Origin: Amphibacillus sp052055485
GTDB lineage: Bacteria; Bacillota; Bacilli; Bacillales; Amphibacillaceae
NCBI RefSeq assembly: GCF_052055485.1
Contig: NZ_CP197171.1
Coordinates: 1,488,001-1,552,000, forward strand
Length of the DNA stretch: 64,000 nt
Reading direction: 5' to 3'
In this document: positions 34,412 through 42,746 of the stretch, in pieces
Position numbering within the stretch: position 1 is the stretch's first letter
Layout: each line of letters opens with the position of its first letter
Program-made: the position numbers and the translations under genes
The notes under the pieces: generated by a model
Seen by the model: only the letters and a program-made list of their open reading frames with translations
What the model was told of the DNA's origin: nothing
Databases searched by the model: none

Positions 34412-35149
34412 ATGGAAGGTAATTTACCTCTTTATGTACAATTAAAAAATTATTTACTTAGACATATTGAAGGGAACTTAAAGCCTAATGAACAAATCCC
34501 TTCAGAAAACAGTTTGATTGAAATGTTTAACGTAAGCAGGACAACTGTTAGAAAAGCTTTAGATGAATTAACTGCGGAAGGTGTATTATATAAAAAGCAA
34601 GGGATTGGAACTTTCGTGAAGTTTATTAAAAATAATCATAAGTTAGGCGACTATACTGGTTTTACTCAAAAAATGAAAAAAATGGGGTGTGAGATTCAAT
34701 ACAACTTAATCAGTAAGGAAGTTATGAATGCTAATAATGCTATCGCTTCGCGACTAAAGTTAAATCAAGATGAAAAGGTATTTCATATCGAAAGAATAGG
34801 TATCAGAGATGGCGTTCCACTTAATTTAACATATAGCTATATCCCATATGAGAAAGTAAAAGGGATAGAAGATTATGATTTTGCCAAAGCCTCTTTATAT
34901 CAAGTCTTAAAGAAAGTATTTAACATTGAGATTGTAAGGACGACTAAAGATATTGAAGCAATAGCAACTGATTATAATATTGCAAAGAAGCTAGAGATAG
35001 CAGAGGGTTGGCCTGTTTTAAGATTTAATGGCTATGTGCATGGCATTTCAGGATGTTCAGAAGAGTTCCCTATCGAGTATTTTCGGACCTACTATCGAAC
35101 GGATAATACAAAATTTTATATTGAGGAGAATGTAAATAGGCAGAGTTAG
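34412..35149 (+). CDS. GntR/HutC-family transcriptional regulator
   Basis: A 245-residue repressor-type regulator. The N-terminal winged helix-turn-helix (about 5-70) includes LKPNEQIPSENSLIEMFNVSRTTVRKALDEL. The C-terminal UTRA effector domain (about 90-240) has VFHIERIGIRDGVPL and EEFPIEYFRTYYR. HutC-type proteins sense small metabolites such as sugar phosphates. The start is ATG 34412 after GAGGTGAGG. It is the last gene of the BMP operon, so autoregulation through the palindrome at 25552-25568 is likely. Confidence 0.9.
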   Translation: MEGNLPLYVQLKNYLLRHIEGNLKPNEQIPSENSLIEMFNVSRTTVRKALDELTAEGVLYKKQGIGTFVKFIKNNHKLGDYTGFTQKMKKMGCEIQYNLISKEVMNANNAIASRLKLNQDEKVFHIERIGIRDGVPLNLTYSYIPYEKVKGIEDYDFAKASLYQVLKKVFNIEIVRTTKDIEAIATDYNIAKKLEIAEGWPVLRFNGYVHGISGCSEEFPIEYFRTYYRTDNTKFYIEENVNRQS

Positions 35150-35277
35150 ATAATAATGGATGCAGTAAATTATATTTACTCATCACTAGTCTCTACTTTT
35201 AACTTTGTTAAGTAGACTTAAGCTCCGCGATTTCTGGTATATCATATTTCCAAGATACATTTTTATGCAATGATCAA

Positions 35278-35312
35278 AAGCCTAGCATCGATATTTTAAC
35301 GGTGCTAGGCTT
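35278..35312 (-). terminator. Terminator after the DUF1002 gene
   Basis: AAGCCTAGCA / TGCTAGGCTT, a perfect 10-bp stem. On the minus strand it ends in TTTT and lies about 75 bp after the DUF1002 stop. It may also stop read-through from the BMP operon. Confidence 0.65.
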
Positions 35313-35385
35313 AAGTGTAAAATCTTATTTCTTTACTATTGTTTACTTACCAGAGTTAAGTTTCAAATCACTAAAAATAATTTAC

Positions 35386-36285
35386 TTAATCATTAGAGAA
35401 GACAGACAAGAACCAATCCCAAATCGATTGAAAGAAGTTAACAACGCTTCGAATAACACCTTGTCCTTCTTCACTCTCAGCAAAATCACTGATCCAATTT
35501 TTGGTGGCATCAATCGTATCCGTTACTTTACCCCAATCAATGTTTAAGTTACGTAAATTATCAAATAACTCAACTAGACGATCGAGTTGGGCATCTGTTA
35601 AGTCAATTCCCAATTCATTAGCTAATCGTTCGATCAAGTCGCGTAGTTCTTCCGCTGATTGTGGGCTTTCTTCTTCAATTTTTTCTTTAATTTTGTTCAT
35701 AAAGTCAACAGCTTCATCTTCATCGATGTCTTCATCTTCTGCTAGTTCTGCTGTGACAACCATTTCTTCATTCGCTGCTTGTTTGACTTCTTCGTCAATT
35801 TTTTCTCCAGTTGTTGCTTCATAAGCCTTCATGATACCTGTTAAGGCACCCGTCCCTGAAACATCAAAAGGGGCAGTGACATAAATTTCAGCACCACTTA
35901 CACCGGCGGTAGCAAGGGCATTTGAATACATTGAGCCTGTAATATAAGTAATTTTATTTGTCGTTACAGCAATTCCGGTATTATCATCTCTTAATTCAAT
36001 TCGAGCTGAGGAAATGGCATTTGAACCAATTTGAGCTGCAGGAATAAAATCCCCTAAATAATTGTGTTCTTCTTCGTTTGTCACATAAATAATCTCTACA
36101 TCTTCTTCATTCTCAATGCCCATTTCATTTAAAACCGTTTCTCGCTGTGATTGAGATAAATCTTCACCGAGTGTAACGATTTGCTCACCAGAAATAGCAT
36201 CCGCTAAGACTGTCGGAACAGTAGTGTATATGAAGAAAGTGAATGCTAGAAAAACAATACTACTCTTTAGAAAAAACTTTTTCAT
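35386..36285 (-). CDS. Secreted DUF1002 protein
   Basis: A 299-residue exported protein with a signal peptide (residues 1-28, cleavage likely near VLADA). The DUF1002 core begins SGEQIVTLGEDLSQSQRETVL and contains SSARIELRDDNTGIAV. The middle is very acidic (EDEDIDEDEAVDFM), followed by helical EELRDLIERLANELG and a C-terminal helix region. It is extracellular by prediction, and the acidic surface fits a salt-tolerant host. Function is unknown in the family. It is monocistronic. Confidence 0.85.
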   Translation of the reverse strand: MKKFFLKSSIVFLAFTFFIYTTVPTVLADAISGEQIVTLGEDLSQSQRETVLNEMGIENEEDVEIIYVTNEEEHNYLGDFIPAAQIGSNAISSARIELRDDNTGIAVTTNKITYITGSMYSNALATAGVSGAEIYVTAPFDVSGTGALTGIMKAYEATTGEKIDEEVKQAANEEMVVTAELAEDEDIDEDEAVDFMNKIKEKIEEESPQSAEELRDLIERLANELGIDLTDAQLDRLVELFDNLRNLNIDWGKVTDTIDATKNWISDFAESEEGQGVIRSVVNFFQSIWDWFLSVFSND

Positions 36286-36663
36286 TGTATAGTCTCCTTT
36301 TCACGTCTAATAAAACGTATTAAAAAACTCACTCTTATTTTACAACATTTATACCAGCTTGTCTTGCAATACTGTTCGATCAATTTATTCCTTTTTCTAT
36401 TTAAAAAGACATCTTTGAGCGTATTAATAATAAGAAGTTAGCTGTTGCTTGATACCGCTATTCTTTGACCGTTAGACTGTTGAGCCTTTTCTAAGTTAAC
36501 TTCTGGGGCAGGTGTCAAAAACTAAACGGTAATTTTTAAAACACAATATATAGGTGTTAATCAGGTGCAAAATAACGGATATCGTATTTTAAGTTATAGG
36601 ATTTTGATATTTGCCATGTCAATTATATGCCGCATTATAAAAAGAACATAGTCAGTTATACAT
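36286..36663. other. Intergenic region without recognised content
   Basis: AT-rich DNA upstream of the DUF1002 gene and downstream of the DegV gene. I see no ORF with a ribosome binding site, no strong hairpin and no repeat copy. Confidence 0.4.
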
Positions 36664-37533
36664 TTAAGCTTCAGCGATGGGGATAATCCCCATTCCCTTC
36701 GCTCCTTTTCCGCCGTGAGTTCCCAGTATTGGAGTTAAGTATCCATAACGGTAATTTAATTCAGGAAATTTTGTTTGAATTTGATTTTTGACTGATAGAA
36801 TATCCTCTTCTGCCTCTCCGTGAGCAAAAGCAATATCAATCTTACCATTATATTTTTCATAAGCTTCTTCTAAGAGTTTTAACCACCTTTTATATACTCG
36901 CTTTGTTGTACGGACTTTTTCAAAAACCTCGACTTTTCCTTTTTCATCAATAATTAGAATTGGTTTTATATTTAACAAGTTACCTAAAATGGCAGATCCC
37001 TTTGATAACCGTCCCCCTTTTACGAGGTTGGATAAATTCTCTATCATAACGTAAATATATGAATTGTTAGCTACCCATTGTAATTTTTCAACCACTTTTT
37101 CTAAAGGAAGTCCATTATTAATTAATCGCTGTCCTTGAAGGACGATATTTTCAATAACAAAGGAGGTTCCTTTAGAATCAACAAAGTAAGAATGAATGTG
37201 ATCTTTATATTCTTCAGCAACTAGTTGTGCAGTTTGCATAGTCCCACTTAATTGTGAAGATAAGTGAACAAAAATGGCATAATCATACTTTTTCTGAATT
37301 AGTTCATTCAGTAATATTACATATTGACCTGGTTCTGGTTGCGAAGTTGTTGGCAAAGCCTCCGATTCTTCCATGCGATTATAGAATCGCCTAATTTTGT
37401 TTTCATCGTTTGTATCGGTAAATACTTCTCCATCAGCAAATGTTACAGTGAGGTTCACTTGATATATATTTGGCTGATTCAACACTTCCTCTGATAGACT
37501 TCCAGTACTGTCTACAATAAATGCTACTTTCAA
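36664..37533 (-). CDS. DegV family fatty-acid-binding protein
   Basis: A 289-residue DegV/FakB-type protein. IVDSTGSLS at the N-terminus, TSQPEPGQY, HLSSQLSGTMQTA and VDSKGTS line the fatty-acid pocket in family structures, and the C-terminal domain has LKPI-like NIKPILIIDEKG. FakB proteins present fatty acids to the kinase FakA; no fakA is in the window. The start is TTG 37533, with AAGGAGAG at good distance. Confidence 0.88.
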   Translation of the reverse strand: MKVAFIVDSTGSLSEEVLNQPNIYQVNLTVTFADGEVFTDTNDENKIRRFYNRMEESEALPTTSQPEPGQYVILLNELIQKKYDYAIFVHLSSQLSGTMQTAQLVAEEYKDHIHSYFVDSKGTSFVIENIVLQGQRLINNGLPLEKVVEKLQWVANNSYIYVMIENLSNLVKGGRLSKGSAILGNLLNIKPILIIDEKGKVEVFEKVRTTKRVYKRWLKLLEEAYEKYNGKIDIAFAHGEAEEDILSVKNQIQTKFPELNYRYGYLTPILGTHGGKGAKGMGIIPIAEA

Positions 37534-37918
37534 CTTTTTTCTCTCCTTACTATATGTATCTCTATATTATACAAGATATTTTTGAAATCCGATAAAATTT
37601 AAAATAAAAGAACGCTCGATTCTTATAAAATTTCAAATGACAATTAAAAATGTATTGAAGAGAGGCGTTTAGCCTCAGCAAAAAAATATAAATTAGACCT
37701 GAGTAATCTTGAAAGTCTTCTCAGGAAATGATCTGAATCATCTTTTTGACAAAAACCTACGAACAAAATTGAGCGGTGCTGTTCTGATCGAACAAATCTT
37801 AGGAGAACATTATATTGTAAGATTTATATGGTAAGTTTTAATTTATTCAGATAAAAAACTGGAATATTATTGATTTCACAAAAAAGCCATTGTCTATCAT
37901 GAAAGTAACAATAAAAAA
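37534..37918. other. Intergenic region without recognised content
   Basis: No gene-like frame. It should hold the degV promoter (near 37560-37610) and the 3' region of the VOC gene; no clear terminator was seen for the latter. Confidence 0.4.
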
Positions 37919-38773
37919 TTAGCTTACTGTTAAATATATTTTTATTGCGTTAGGATCGTAAATAAACATGCCACGTTCATCACTATGAATGTTGACATCT
38001 AGTGCCTTTAATTGGTTAACAAAATGTTCGCATCTATCAGCATCTGGGTAAACAATTGTATAATCAGCTAAGCCGAGTTCTTTTTCTCCAAGTGAGGGAA
38101 TGCCAACTCCAGCCCAAGTATTAAGTCCAATATGATGGTGATAGCCTTCTGTAGATAGAAAAAGAGCTTGATCACCATATCGAGTGACGATAGAATAACC
38201 GAGTCCATTAGTATAGAATCGCTCACTCTCTTGTAGGTTACTTACATGCAAATGAATATGACCTAGAACTGTTTTCTTTGGCATTTTAGTCCAATTTGGC
38301 AAGGATTGGCTGAGTTTAATTAAATCATTTCCATTAAGGGGGTCAGTCGTCATCATGACTTGATCATTTTGCCAAGTCCATTGGTTTTTCGGGCGGTCTG
38401 AGTATACCTCGATTCCGTTACCTTCTGGATCATTGAGATAGATAGCTTCACTAACAAGGTGATCAGCTGCACCGATCGAGATATTATGATCAATAAGATG
38501 ATGCAAAAAAGTTGCTAAATCTTCACGGCTTGGTAAAAGAAGCGCAAAATGATAAAGCCCCGTTGTTTTATCTCTGGTTTCAATGAACTCGTCATCCTGA
38601 ACTAAAGTGAGTAATGGCTGTATTCCATCAGTTGTGAAGATTAGCTTTTGTGTTTCTTCTGATAAAATCTGCAACCCAAGTACCCTTTGGTAAAATTCCT
38701 TTACTTCTGATAGCTGTCGTACTTTTAAGGTTAAGTGCTTAACATGAGTAGCTTGGCCACTATGAAAGTGCAT
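37919..38773 (-). CDS. VOC family protein, CatE-like
   Basis: A 284-residue protein made of two glyoxalase/extradiol-dioxygenase (VOC) modules. The first includes VKHLTLKVRQLSEVKEFYQR and ends DPEGNGIEVYSD. The second includes GHIHLHVSNLQESERFYTNG, YHHHIGLNTW and ends DPNAIKIYL, where the usual metal-binding Glu appears absent. B. subtilis CatE (catechol 2,3-dioxygenase) has the same two-module length. Whether it opens catechol rings is uncertain. The start is ATG 38773 after AAAGGAG; the GTG at 38782 overlaps that site. Confidence 0.82.
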   Translation of the reverse strand: MHFHSGQATHVKHLTLKVRQLSEVKEFYQRVLGLQILSEETQKLIFTTDGIQPLLTLVQDDEFIETRDKTTGLYHFALLLPSREDLATFLHHLIDHNISIGAADHLVSEAIYLNDPEGNGIEVYSDRPKNQWTWQNDQVMMTTDPLNGNDLIKLSQSLPNWTKMPKKTVLGHIHLHVSNLQESERFYTNGLGYSIVTRYGDQALFLSTEGYHHHIGLNTWAGVGIPSLGEKELGLADYTIVYPDADRCEHFVNQLKALDVNIHSDERGMFIYDPNAIKIYLTVS

Positions 38774-38874
38774 TTGGTTCACTCCTTTAAATCGATAACA
38801 ATTTTGACCTTATTTAAAGTGTAGCACATAAGAAATAATCCATACATTAGATTGTCTCGAATGAAAGATAAGGA

Positions 38875-38912
38875 CAAAAAAACAAGTAGATCTTAAATAT
38901 CTTGATCTACTT
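38875..38912 (-). terminator. Terminator of the M23 peptidase-bactofilin operon
   Basis: Minus strand: AAGTAGATC / GATCTACTT perfect 9-bp stem followed by TGTTTTTTT, just after the bactofilin stop. Confidence 0.88.
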
Positions 38913-38928
38913 GGTCGGGTCATTTCAA

Positions 38929-39318
38929 TTATTTTGCTTGTGTGAGGGGCTCAACTTTGCTCTTTTTCTCTTTTGCTGGTGACTTAACTGAGCTGCTGCC
39001 ATTAAATATGCCGCCTTCATCGATGATGATTCCTTCTGAGGTAATATTCCCAGATAGGGTACCACAAGAGTGGACGTGCACTTTTTGACTCGTTTTAACT
39101 TCTCCCTTTACTTCACCTGCAATAATCACATTTTTTGCTTGAATGGCAGGCTCGACATACCCTTTTTTACCGATAGTCACGTCACCCTCACATTCAATTT
39201 CACCATATACTTTACCATCAATGCGAAGGCTTGTTGGCAGCTTAATTTTGCCTTCGATAGTTGTTTCTTTTCCAATAATCGTCTCAACCACTTTAGAATT
39301 CTTTTTTTCTTTTAACAA
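38929..39318 (-). CDS. Bactofilin (polymer-forming cytoskeletal protein)
   Basis: A 129-residue bactofilin. A short disordered N-terminus is followed by a right-handed beta-helix of short repeats (IIGKETTIEGKI, LRIDGKVYGEI, VTIGKKGYVEP, VIIAGEVKGEV, VHVHSCGTLSGNI) and a Lys/Ser-rich tail. Bactofilins self-assemble without nucleotides at the membrane and position wall enzymes. It is 15 bp downstream of an M23 peptidase gene, the partnership seen in CcmA-Csd and BacM-LmdC systems. The start is TTG 39318 after AGAGAGG. Confidence 0.9.
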   Translation of the reverse strand: MLKEKKNSKVVETIIGKETTIEGKIKLPTSLRIDGKVYGEIECEGDVTIGKKGYVEPAIQAKNVIIAGEVKGEVKTSQKVHVHSCGTLSGNITSEGIIIDEGGIFNGSSSVKSPAKEKKSKVEPLTQAK

Positions 39319-39333
39319 AATGAAAATCCTCTC

Positions 39334-40224
39334 TTAATTGTTTTCATTATCAAAAAAATTGAGATAAGGCTCTGGATCAACTGGAGCTCCATCTTTAATC
39401 ACTTCATAATGCAAATGTGGACCTGTACTTCTTCCGGAATTGCCCAATTCACCAATGATATCTCCTTTATTAACTGGCTCTCCTTGCTCAACGTCTATTT
39501 TTGATAAATGTGCATAAAGCGTTTCATATCGCCCGTCATGATCAAGAATGATTGTGTTTCCATAACCACCATAAATTTGAGCAAGCTGAACAACACCATC
39601 GGCAGTTGCATAAATAGGTGTTCCAATTTCTCCACGAACATCAATGCCTGAGTGAATCGCTTTTGAGCGATTAAAAGGGTCATCTCTTGGTCCAAAGCGG
39701 GAGGTGATTGTATTCGGCTCTGTTGGCCAATGAGTCGGTATGTAAAGTAAATTTTCCTCTAGTTGCTCAATGTTTGCTATCGTATCGTGATAACGATCAA
39801 TCCAATTTGAATTCATTAGCACTTCATCAGATGATGTAGCAGACATATTGAATACATCATCATCTTCTAATGGAATTTCAACTCCACCAAGCGCTTCATC
39901 AGGTAATTCATTGATATGTTGATGAATACGTTCTTCAATTTCATCTAGTTCAATAAATCGTTCAATAACGAGTTCACGTTCATTAATTAAATCATTTATC
40001 TCCGTTGTTAATTGTTCTGTTGCAAGTTCTAAGTTGTCTATTTCTTGATTTAATGAATGATTAGTTGTTAATAGGTGATCGTTAATTGAGACGTAATAGA
40101 TTAATAGACCAAGCGGTACGAAAGTTAAAGTAATAATAAATATTAAGAGAGCACGAGGGATTGTAAACCGTTTAATGGGCTTGGTTACTTCGTTTGACAT
40201 CAACGTAAACGTCAATTTTCTCAA
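39334..40224 (-). CDS. M23 (LytM) peptidoglycan endopeptidase, membrane-anchored
   Basis: A 296-residue wall hydrolase. A cytoplasmic head (MRKLTFTLMSNEVTKPIKRF) leads to one membrane helix (about 28-48), then a coiled coil (about 55-115, LEQLTTEINDLINERELVIE-like heptads) and a LytM domain (about 180-290). Zinc ligands are visible in IHSGIDVRG and GPHLHYEV. It should cleave peptide cross-links outside the membrane. TTG 40224 is preferred because the head is a recognisable feature of bactofilin-linked M23 proteins; ATG 40200 is an alternative. It forms an operon with the bactofilin. Confidence 0.88.
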   Translation of the reverse strand: MRKLTFTLMSNEVTKPIKRFTIPRALLIFIITLTFVPLGLLIYYVSINDHLLTTNHSLNQEIDNLELATEQLTTEINDLINERELVIERFIELDEIEERIHQHINELPDEALGGVEIPLEDDDVFNMSATSSDEVLMNSNWIDRYHDTIANIEQLEENLLYIPTHWPTEPNTITSRFGPRDDPFNRSKAIHSGIDVRGEIGTPIYATADGVVQLAQIYGGYGNTIILDHDGRYETLYAHLSKIDVEQGEPVNKGDIIGELGNSGRSTGPHLHYEVIKDGAPVDPEPYLNFFDNENN

Positions 40225-40422
40225 CTTAAATTTTTTCCGTCTCAGTTTTTATTCGCTCCTCTCAAAGAAAGTAGACCATTGTTTGACAAAAAAATGTTTA
40301 TTTTATCTTAGTTCACTATTACCATACTTAAATGCCTATTATTAATCAATAGTTTACAAACAATTGTAATCAAGTTGAAATATTTCATGGAGAAATAAGG
40401 AATAATATCGAATAATTGTAGT

Positions 40423-40457
40423 AAAAAAACCAGTGGAGATTTAAAGCTCTACTGGTT
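40423..40457 (-). terminator. Terminator of the acetolactate-synthase-like gene
   Basis: Minus strand: AACCAGTAGAG / CTCCACTGGTT (one G-T/mismatch pair) with a short loop, followed by seven T. Confidence 0.88.
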
Positions 40458-40467
40458 GAATATAAAG

Positions 40468-42123
40468 CTATTGCAAGGCATCGGTGTTATTGCCACCAGG
40501 AGGAACGATAGGGAAAACATTTAATTCATCTTCGATCGTAAAGGTCATTAATACTGGACCAGCTATAGCCATTGCTTCCTTGATGATTATTTGTGCTTCT
40601 TCAATTGTTTCAGCAGCTAAGCCCTTGACGCCATAACTCTCAGCCAATTTGACAAAGTCAGGCGAGCTAATTTGAACTTGTGAATAATGGCGTTCATAAA
40701 ACAATTGCTGCCATTGACGAACCATACCAAGGTAGCCATTTTTTAAAATGGCAATTTTTATGTTTAATTGATAATGAACGGCTGTGATTAATTCTTGCAA
40801 ATTCATTTGAAAGCTTCCATCACCACTAACACATATGACCTGCTGATTTGGCTTTGCCATCGCACCGCCAATTGCAGCTGGAAGTCCATAGCCCATTGTG
40901 CCAAAACCACCAGATGTTAAGAAATATCGTGGTTTTTGAAATGAATAGTGATGTGCAGTCCACATTTGATGTTGACCAACATCAGTTGAGACGATTGCAT
41001 CATCATTAGCATACTTATTTAATAAGCGAATAATTGCACTTGGATCAATTAAGTTATGTTTAGAGTTATGGAAACGGGCAGATTTTTTATGCCAACTCGC
41101 AACTAGTTTAAGCCAATCTGGATTTGTTTCCTTTAAGTCTAGTCCATTAAGCTGATTGAGGACATCATTAACATCACTGATGATCGGATGCTCGACATCA
41201 ATCAATTTATTAATCTCTGCTGGGTCAATATCGACTTGAATTTTTATAGAATTTGGTGAGAAACCTTTAATATTACCTGTAATCCGATCACTAAATCGGA
41301 CACCCAAACAAATGAGCAAGTCAGCTCGATGGACGGCTCGATTAGCGGCAAATGTTCCATGCATCCCAAGTAAACCAAGGTGAAGTGGATGATTTTCATT
41401 AATCGCACCTAATCCCATTAATGTACTAACGAAAGGGATTTGTGTTTTATTAAAAAAATCATTTAATGCTCGATTAGCATTACCAATGACACAACCACCG
41501 CCAACGATAACAACAGGCTGCTTTGCTTTAGCAATTAAAGAGGAAAATTTTTTAATCCTATATGGAGGAACAGGTTTTTTCGTTGATTGTTGATCCGAAA
41601 TATCAATAAGAATCTGTAGATCACTGTCGTAAAGTTGCTGCAAGATTTTCTGGTCAAAATCAATGACAACAATACCTGGACGACCACCACGAGCAATTTT
41701 AAAAGCAGCTTTTGTCATAGCAATGAGTTCATTTGCTGATGCAGGTGTAAAATTATATTTTGTAATCGATTTTGTTAACCCATCAACATCGAGTTGCTGA
41801 TCGATCGAATGTGTTTGATGTTCAACAAAGATAACTAACGGAACTGAATCCAGTTGTGCAGTGCCTAAAGCAGTGATCGCATTAGTTACACCACTCTCAC
41901 TTGTTACCCAACCAACACCGACTTTTCCGGTTGTGCGACTATATCCGTCGGCAGCATGAATAGCTGCTTGATCATGAATGAATTCAGCAATAAAGAAGTG
42001 TTCATTTTGAGCCAGTAGTGAATGTTTTGTAGCTGTTTGAAATAGAACCTCGACCTCTTCTTGTTTAAATATATCCATTAATCTTTGATAACCGACTTGT
42101 TTAGTTTGTAGGTTTTGTATCAT
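40468..42123 (-). CDS. Divergent thiamine-diphosphate enzyme of the acetolactate synthase family
   Basis: A 551-residue ThDP enzyme with IlvB-type layout: Pyr domain, central FAD/Rossmann domain, PP domain with SGDGSFQMNLQEL. The catalytic Glu of the RHEQ motif is Asp51 here (IHDQAAIHAADGYSR), TSGPGxTN reads TSESGVTN, and ILNN reads ILKN. It has no ilvN or other branched-chain genes beside it, so it is probably not the anabolic enzyme. The start is ATG 42123, 8 nt after AAGGGAG. A perfect FNR box lies 91 bp upstream, suggesting anaerobic induction and perhaps a fermentative carboligase or decarboxylase. Confidence 0.83.
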   Translation of the reverse strand: MIQNLQTKQVGYQRLMDIFKQEEVEVLFQTATKHSLLAQNEHFFIAEFIHDQAAIHAADGYSRTTGKVGVGWVTSESGVTNAITALGTAQLDSVPLVIFVEHQTHSIDQQLDVDGLTKSITKYNFTPASANELIAMTKAAFKIARGGRPGIVVIDFDQKILQQLYDSDLQILIDISDQQSTKKPVPPYRIKKFSSLIAKAKQPVVIVGGGCVIGNANRALNDFFNKTQIPFVSTLMGLGAINENHPLHLGLLGMHGTFAANRAVHRADLLICLGVRFSDRITGNIKGFSPNSIKIQVDIDPAEINKLIDVEHPIISDVNDVLNQLNGLDLKETNPDWLKLVASWHKKSARFHNSKHNLIDPSAIIRLLNKYANDDAIVSTDVGQHQMWTAHHYSFQKPRYFLTSGGFGTMGYGLPAAIGGAMAKPNQQVICVSGDGSFQMNLQELITAVHYQLNIKIAILKNGYLGMVRQWQQLFYERHYSQVQISSPDFVKLAESYGVKGLAAETIEEAQIIIKEAMAIAGPVLMTFTIEDELNVFPIVPPGGNNTDALQ

Positions 42124-42189
42124 CAATCCCACTCCCTTATTTTAATAATTTTAAATATTCTGTTAATTAACCTCAATAATATTTATCAC

Positions 42190-42227
42190 ATTATAACAAA
42201 AAATCCTCAAAACTTGATTAATATCAA
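42190..42227 (-). promoter_or_regulatory. FNR/FLP box and -10 element upstream of the ThDP enzyme
   Basis: TTGATTAATATCAA (42214-42227) is a perfect TTGAT-N4-ATCAA dyad. On the minus strand TATAAT (42195-42190) follows with no recognisable -35. This puts the dyad centre about 37-41 bp before the likely start site, the class II position for Fnr-type activation. Confidence 0.75.
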
Positions 42228-42690
42228 TTATTGTTCACAAATTATTCGATATAATAGGGTTGGTCTCTAATAAGTAAGCCTGAAAGCATAAAAAAGCGTT
42301 TAAGTAAAAAAAGATATAATTAAATGGAACGATTTAGATGGTTGAGATAATCATTTATGAAACAACTTCAATACTTGAGTAGTTTTTAATAAAATTGAAA
42401 TAGATCTACAAAATATAGAGAGGGTTAAGCAAGCTTTTGTATTTTTTATCTCGTGGAAGGTGAAGCTTGAGGCTATCTCTCATCCAATCGATTCTGAATA
42501 AATCAAGTCAACGATTAATGGATTAGGCTATGCCAGCGAATTTAATAAGGAAGAAAAACGAATGAACGTAGAAAATTACATTTAACTTAAATAGGCGAAA
42601 GCCGCTTATCTTCTATAGGTGGGTGTTAAATACTGTGAATTATCGTTGACCACTCGAGAATCAAGGGATAAGGCTCTTTGTTATTTATAA

Positions 42691-42720
42691 GTTAATAAAA
42701 TAATTGCTTATTTTATTAAC
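42691..42720. promoter_or_regulatory. Perfect 13-bp inverted repeat before the Crp/Fnr gene
   Basis: GTTAATAAAATAA-TTGC-TTATTTTATTAAC ends 26 bp before the ATG. It is AT-only apart from the ends and loop, so it is more likely a protein-binding dyad or weak RNA hairpin than a terminator. Confidence 0.55.
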
Positions 42721-42746
42721 AAAAAAGACAATGAAGGAGGAATTTC

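Noticed and set aside
40468..42123. Anabolic acetolactate synthase IlvB
   Set aside because: The activating Glu is Asp, other ThDP motifs are changed and there is no ilvN/ilvC/leu context.
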